Shown here piece after piece: positions 23,584 to 27,388 of a stretch of 27,388 nt of DNA. Source of the DNA: SAR324 cluster bacterium (GTDB lineage Bacteria > SAR324 > XYD2-FULL-50-16); contig NVSR01000013.1 in NCBI GenBank assembly GCA_002401295.1, forward strand, positions 12,266 through 39,653, written 5' to 3'. The stretch's first letter is position 1; every line of letters begins with the position of its first letter. The notes beneath the pieces were generated by a model that saw nothing but the letters and a program-made list of their open reading frames with translations, was not told where the DNA came from and ran no database searches. Position numbers and translations under genes: made by a program.

Positions 23584-25896
23584 ATGAAAACCTTATCAAT
23601 CAAATTAAAAGCAACCATCTCACTGCTCACTTTTTTTATTATCGTCATTATCGGTGCTTATTTGACGTTGAGCTTTTTGGGATCTACAAGGAATGACGCT
23701 AAAATTATTGACGTCATGGGGCGTCAACGAATGCTCAGTCAAGCCATAGGTAAGGCAGCCCTCAATTTGGTATTAGTGAAAGGATCAGGCAGGGAGATGT
23801 TGATTGCAGCCAGTCAGCAAGAATTGGAACAGGCAAAACAGATTTTCTCGCAGAGTTTGAAGGCGCTAAAGGAGGGAGGCCGATATCCTGCTGACTTGAA
23901 ACTAAAAAACTTTAAAGAATTACCCAGGATTGCAGAAAAAGCCTCACAGGCGAAGATTAAAGAAATTGAGCAAGCTTACCAGCAGCTGATTCGTGTGATT
24001 GATCGCCTGCATCAGGGCCGTTTGGATGAAGAAAAATCAGCTCAATTAGTTCAAAAAATGGTGGGTAATGCCAATTGGTTGCGCAAACTGAGTAATGATT
24101 TAGTGGTGCAGTATAATGAAATAGCTTTGACCCATCATCAAACAGTACAAAATTTAGTGATCAGTCTTATCGTAGTGGTAGTGGTATTTTTGGGTATCGT
24201 TAGCTTTGTCTTAGCTACCCAAATCATTACTCCTATAGGTACGATTCTGGGAATGATTCAACGCTTGAGTCAAGGGGATCTGGATTGCAGAGTTCAGAAC
24301 AATCGAAAAGATGAGATTGGACAAATAATTCAAGCAATCAATGAACTGGGTATTACCTTGAAGCGCACCATCGGTGAAATTGTAGGCAATGCGGAAACCA
24401 ATGGCAGTTTGTTATCCAATCTCTCCAGTGCTTCTAAGAAGATGGATAACTCAACCGGGCAAATGAAAAGCATGTCCACCACGATTGCTTCTGCCTCTGA
24501 ACAGATTTCCAGTAATATGGGGACCGTAGCCGCAGCTTCTGAAGAAGCATCGGTCAGTGTGAGCTCCATCACTGCCACTGTTGAGCAATTGAGTACGAAC
24601 ATGAATACCATTGCAGCGGCGGCAGAAGAAGCCTCCGTTAATATGAGTGGGATCAGCGATAATGTGAATTTAATTTCTCAGGATATCACTAATGTGACTA
24701 CCTCTCTGGAGGATACTGCTGAATCTTTTAGTCATGTCAAAGAAAATACGGCTCATGCCATGCTCATTTCAGATGAAGCAGCTCAGGCAGCGAATGAAAC
24801 CTTGAAATCGATGACGGAATTAGGCGAGGTCACCCAGCAGATTGATCAGATCTTAAAAATGGTGAATAACATCGCTAGCCAGACGAATATGTTAGCTTTG
24901 AATGCAACGATTGAGGCCGCAAGTGCCGGGCAGGCGGGGAAAGGATTTGCTGTGGTCGCGGGAGAAGTGAAAGATTTAGCAAATCAAACGACGGAAGCCA
25001 ATAATGATATTTCAATACAAATTGAACAGGTACAAGAATACGTATCTAAATCTTTGGGGCAAACAAAGCAAGTTAGTAAGGTAATTCAGCAGGTTTCTCA
25101 AATCAATCAGGGAATCTCTACTTTAGTGGGAGAGCAGAGTGAGAAGCTGATTCAGATTGTGAAAGCGACGGATTCTGTTTCCGCTGCTGCTCAGAGCTCG
25201 GCATTGAATGTAGAAGAAGCGGCATTAGGTATTAAAGAGATTACACGTTCTACCGCAGAGGCTTCACAAGGGGCAAAAGCTACCAGTCAAAATGTGGTTG
25301 AAGCTGCTGCCGGAGTGAAAGAAATTGCTCGATCCAGTGCGGAAGTGGCAACAGGTGTCAAAAGTATCAATCGCAACATTCAAGATATGAATATGGCGAT
25401 TGAAGAAGCTGCCCAAGCTGTCGGGCTGAACCTCACAAATCTAAAGAGTTTTTCCAAAATGGCCCAAGGGCTAAAGGATACAGTTGAATTCTTTGTACGA
25501 GGTGGAAGTACTTTCTTTTATTGGACGGATCAGCTGAGTGTGAATAATGCCACGGTGGATGAACAACATAAGATCATCATCAAGCAAATTAATGCACTAT
25601 ATATCGCAAAAAGTGAAGATCGGCCTCGTAATTATATACTGGAGATTTTAGGGAACTTGATTAAAGCTGCTGCAGAGCATTTTGAGGATGAAGAGATTTT
25701 GTTCGGTAACTCCAGTTATCCCCATACGGAGGCACATATTGCCAAGCATAAAGATGTAGTGAATCAATTGCTGGATTTTGAGAAGGGCTTTAGTGTGGGA
25801 GAGCTGGAAGTTGATGAGGCCTTCATGGCTTTCTTGAAAGATTGGCTGCTACAGCATATTATGATCACGGATCAATCTTATACAGCCTACCTTTAA
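23584..25896 (+). CDS. PilJ-type methyl-accepting chemotaxis protein fused to a hemerythrin domain
   Basis: This 770-residue chemoreceptor begins at the ATG preceded by GGGAG; a TTG 30 bases earlier is less likely. TM1 is at about 11-33. The periplasmic domain (34-187) starts with IDVMGRQRMLSQAIGKAAL (42-60), the signature of PilJ/NarX-like N-terminal domains. TM2 is at about 188-212, followed by HAMP (213-265). The signalling hairpin is near 425-470 (NNIASQTNMLALNATIEAA, GKGFAVVAGEV). Residues 645-770 form a bacteriohemerythrin domain that retains all seven diiron ligands: H662, H699, E703, H718, H722, H758 and D763. This implies O2 or redox sensing coupled to chemotaxis, as in DcrH-type receptors. 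The alanine-rich region 270-420 is a long coiled coil. The stop codon touches a heptamer repeat array. Confidence 0.95.
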   Translation: MKTLSIKLKATISLLTFFIIVIIGAYLTLSFLGSTRNDAKIIDVMGRQRMLSQAIGKAALNLVLVKGSGREMLIAASQQELEQAKQIFSQSLKALKEGGRYPADLKLKNFKELPRIAEKASQAKIKEIEQAYQQLIRVIDRLHQGRLDEEKSAQLVQKMVGNANWLRKLSNDLVVQYNEIALTHHQTVQNLVISLIVVVVVFLGIVSFVLATQIITPIGTILGMIQRLSQGDLDCRVQNNRKDEIGQIIQAINELGITLKRTIGEIVGNAETNGSLLSNLSSASKKMDNSTGQMKSMSTTIASASEQISSNMGTVAAASEEASVSVSSITATVEQLSTNMNTIAAAAEEASVNMSGISDNVNLISQDITNVTTSLEDTAESFSHVKENTAHAMLISDEAAQAANETLKSMTELGEVTQQIDQILKMVNNIASQTNMLALNATIEAASAGQAGKGFAVVAGEVKDLANQTTEANNDISIQIEQVQEYVSKSLGQTKQVSKVIQQVSQINQGISTLVGEQSEKLIQIVKATDSVSAAAQSSALNVEEAALGIKEITRSTAEASQGAKATSQNVVEAAAGVKEIARSSAEVATGVKSINRNIQDMNMAIEEAAQAVGLNLTNLKSFSKMAQGLKDTVEFFVRGGSTFFYWTDQLSVNNATVDEQHKIIIKQINALYIAKSEDRPRNYILEILGNLIKAAAEHFEDEEILFGNSSYPHTEAHIAKHKDVVNQLLDFEKGFSVGELEVDEAFMAFLKDWLLQHIMITDQSYTAYL

Positions 25897-25983
25897 GTTA
25901 TCGGTTATCGGTTATCGGTTATCGGTTATCGGTTATCGGTTATCGGTTATCGGTTATCGGTTATCGGTTATCGGTTATCGGTT
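25897..25983. repeat. Heptanucleotide tandem repeat (GTTATCG) x 12.4
   Basis: Twelve perfect copies of GTTATCG run from 25897 to 25980, plus GTT at 25981-25983. There is no mismatch. The array begins at the base after the chemoreceptor stop codon and lies between two convergent genes. It is not in a coding frame of either. Perfect units point to recent expansion or active slippage. Similar short tandem heptamers are known from cyanobacteria and some other bacteria. Confidence 0.97.
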
Positions 25984-26004
25984 CCTTTATAATTCTCAAT
26001 ATTT

Positions 26005-26023
26005 CCAACCGCCAACCGCCAAC
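26005..26023. repeat. Short second heptamer repeat (CCAACCG) x 2.7
   Basis: CCAACCG occurs twice in tandem, followed by CCAAC, 21 bases after the first array. The unit length is the same but the sequence differs. It touches the stop codon of the convergent small membrane-protein gene. Confidence 0.7.
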
Positions 26024-26373
26024 TATTTTTCTTTACTGGCTGTGATCCAAAAAACGAATTTCACAAAATAGTAGAAAAATCCCAATAGAGCGAAGGACAT
26101 AACCGACATCCCTACCTTTGCAGAGACAGCACTAGCCGCACTTCGTATGCGAAAGGCAGCTTCCCCTTCTCCAGGCCGCTTGGCTTCCCAACCGCAAAAT
26201 GACTTCAGGGCTTCCCAGTCGATCAGGTTTTCCCCGGTCCATCTGGACTGAATTTCAAAAATAAAATCACCATAGGTAGGCAAACCGATGATGAACATAA
26301 TGCTTAAAACAAAAAAGCCAAACATAACCCGCTTATAGGGCTTGTCCAACTTCTCTAGTAGGTTTTCAATCAT
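26023..26373 (-). CDS. Small membrane protein with two transmembrane helices, function unknown
   Basis: This 116-residue protein has TM1 at about 16-36 (VMFGFFVLSIMFIIGLP) and TM2 at about 86-110 (GMSVMSFALLGFFYYFVKFVFW). The loop between them holds a tryptophan-rich stretch and one cysteine (SFCGWEAKRPGEGEA, 58-72). A short lysine-rich tail follows TM2. By charge bias the loop is probably periplasmic. I do not recognise the family. It starts 5 bases after the upstream heme-motif gene, so the two are surely co-transcribed and may act together. Together with the SCO-type gene further upstream, a role in respiratory-complex assembly or sensing is possible. No ribosome binding site better than AAG is seen, consistent with translational coupling. 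Confidence 0.75.
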   Translation of the reverse strand: MIENLLEKLDKPYKRVMFGFFVLSIMFIIGLPTYGDFIFEIQSRWTGENLIDWEALKSFCGWEAKRPGEGEAAFRIRSAASAVSAKVGMSVMSFALLGFFYYFVKFVFWITASKEK

Positions 26374-26378
26374 AGTAG

Positions 26379-27155
26379 TTACTTCGTTAATCTTTTGAGT
26401 TCCTTTAGGTAAAACTCCATGGTTTCGATTTCATTCTCTGCAGGACCTTGGAGCAGGTTTTCATCATCATCGCGGTACTTCTCTAATAAAGAGTCAGCCA
26501 GATGACTTTTAAAGCCTTGGATCGGTATGATTATGATTTGTTGTACAAATAAATAAAGGATCAGCATGATCAGAAAAATCATCGTGATATTGAGCACGAA
26601 TAAATCTTTCACAAAAAAGAGTAATTTATTCTCCAGCAGGATAGATTTTGGTACTTCGGCAATAGCCAAGCCCACCACATAACCTACCTTGATCTGTTCC
26701 TCCGCATTCTCTGTGGAAAGATGACAAGTGGTACAAACTTCAATGGCTTTGAGTGGATAAATATATTGAAACTTATCCCTGTGTACAATGAAGTTTGGAT
26801 TTCCACTTTGAAAAACTTGTTTTTCCAGACTATTTTGAGGAGCTTTGCCAGGAAAACGACCATACTGCCGCATAATCGACTCACTGCGCCTTAATTGGAT
26901 GGGAATGTCACGGTCGTTATGAATCGCCAGCAGTGCGCGGCGTACTACTGCTTTGTCTCCATCTGCGGCTTTGGCCACAGTATGGATGACTTTTTCGAAG
27001 GACTTCATATTAGCTTTCATATCATGCTCAATTGAAAGCTCAATAAATTGATCTACCTTGGGGATGAAATAAAACTTGATGACCAAGGTGATGACCAATG
27101 AAATTCCCAACAGAACGGACAATATCCGAAAATTTAAAGTCTTGGATCGAAACAT
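26379..27155 (-). CDS. Membrane protein with Tll0287-like (DUF3365) heme-motif domain
   Basis: This 258-residue protein has TM1 at about 9-30, a periplasmic domain (31-182) and TM2 at about 184-208. The cytoplasmic remainder (209-258) looks like the start of a HAMP-type helix pair. The periplasmic domain has the c-type heme attachment motif CTTCH (141-145) in YPLKAIEVCTTCHLS, plus upstream blocks IPIQLRRSESIMRQYGRFP (84-102), typical of the Tll0287/DUF3365 family. Such domains are found alone or at the front of kinases and chemoreceptors and are thought to be heme-based gas or redox sensors. Here no output domain follows the HAMP-like end, so it may signal through its small membrane neighbour. 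The SCO gene ends 20 bases upstream and the small membrane gene begins 5 bases downstream. Confidence 0.85.
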   Translation of the reverse strand: MFRSKTLNFRILSVLLGISLVITLVIKFYFIPKVDQFIELSIEHDMKANMKSFEKVIHTVAKAADGDKAVVRRALLAIHNDRDIPIQLRRSESIMRQYGRFPGKAPQNSLEKQVFQSGNPNFIVHRDKFQYIYPLKAIEVCTTCHLSTENAEEQIKVGYVVGLAIAEVPKSILLENKLLFFVKDLFVLNITMIFLIMLILYLFVQQIIIIPIQGFKSHLADSLLEKYRDDDENLLQGPAENEIETMEFYLKELKRLTK

Positions 27156-27175
27156 AACACACCGGGGGAATGGGG

Positions 27176-27388
27176 TTACAAATTAGCTCTTACATGGGTC
27201 GCAACTAAGTCTGTATCTAAGTCGTTTCCGTAGAACTGCTTTTGAATTTTCCCGCCGCGATCAACTATACTTAGCTGTACTGTATGGCTAAATGCATCAC
27301 CTGCTTTCTTGTAAAAAAATCTGAAGCCCTTCGCCATCTGTTCCAGTTCATCCTCATCTGTTGTCAGAAAAGCCCATCTTGATAAATC
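27176..27388 (-). CDS. SCO1/SenC-family protein, C-terminal part
   Basis: The minus-strand frame is open from the window edge to a stop at 27176 and gives 70 residues. It begins SRWAFLTTDEDELEQMAKGF and contains FSHTVQLSIVDRGGKIQKQF then FYGNDL. This is the end of a SCO-type thioredoxin-fold protein. The histidine in FSH corresponds to the copper-binding histidine. The CxxxC motif would lie outside the window. SCO proteins deliver copper to, or reduce the CuA site of, cytochrome oxidase or related copper enzymes in the periplasm. It is the first visible gene of the minus-strand cluster with the heme-motif protein (20-base gap). Confidence 0.85.
   Translation of the reverse strand, partial: DLSRWAFLTTDEDELEQMAKGFRFFYKKAGDAFSHTVQLSIVDRGGKIQKQFYGNDLDTDLVATHVRANL

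Noticed and set aside
25842..26045. 67-residue frame with LSVIGYR repeats
   Set aside because: It starts inside the hemerythrin coding sequence in another frame and consists mainly of the translated heptamer array.

Overview
The window is chromosomal DNA from a motile Gram-negative bacterium. The evidence is an inner-membrane/periplasm layout (TatC, a SCO-type protein, a periplasmic c-type heme motif), two methyl-accepting chemotaxis proteins, three large sensor kinases and several core housekeeping genes (accB-accC, clpP-like, trmJ, trmFO). The gene mix suggests a Deltaproteobacteria/SAR324-like lineage, but no rRNA or marker gene here settles this. No IS element, phage gene, CRISPR array, tRNA or rRNA was seen.

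Layout. (1) 1-1565: the end of accB, then accC. (2) 1584-2084: an orphan hypothetical gene on the minus strand. (3) 2330-9284: a plus-strand run of a divergent clpP, UDP-glucose dehydrogenase, UDP-glucuronate decarboxylase, trmJ and a 1029-residue hybrid kinase with three receivers and an Hpt domain. The two sugar enzymes form the UDP-glucose -> UDP-glucuronate -> UDP-xylose route. (4) 9602-19259: a signalling block with a double-Cache chemoreceptor, a convergent dCache-like kinase, two tandem paralogous membrane proteins of unknown function, and a convergent hybrid kinase whose 3' end overlaps the second paralogue. (5) 19596-23359: trmFO, an ArgA-like N-acetylglutamate synthase on the minus strand, and a TatC with a large cysteine-containing periplasmic insertion. 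(6) 23584-25983: a PilJ-type chemoreceptor fused to a hemerythrin domain, followed at once by 12.4 copies of a 7-bp tandem repeat. (7) 26023-27388: a minus-strand cluster of SCO/SenC (cut by the window end), a Tll0287-like heme-motif membrane protein and a small two-helix membrane protein.

The theme outside housekeeping is environmental sensing: small-molecule Cache sensors, a diiron (O2/redox) chemoreceptor, a heme-motif membrane protein, and phosphorelay kinases with no DNA-binding response regulator nearby. The best candidates for undescribed biology are the tandem membrane paralogues (13892-16669), the TatC insertion, and the long near-perfect hairpin just before trmFO (19501-19568).
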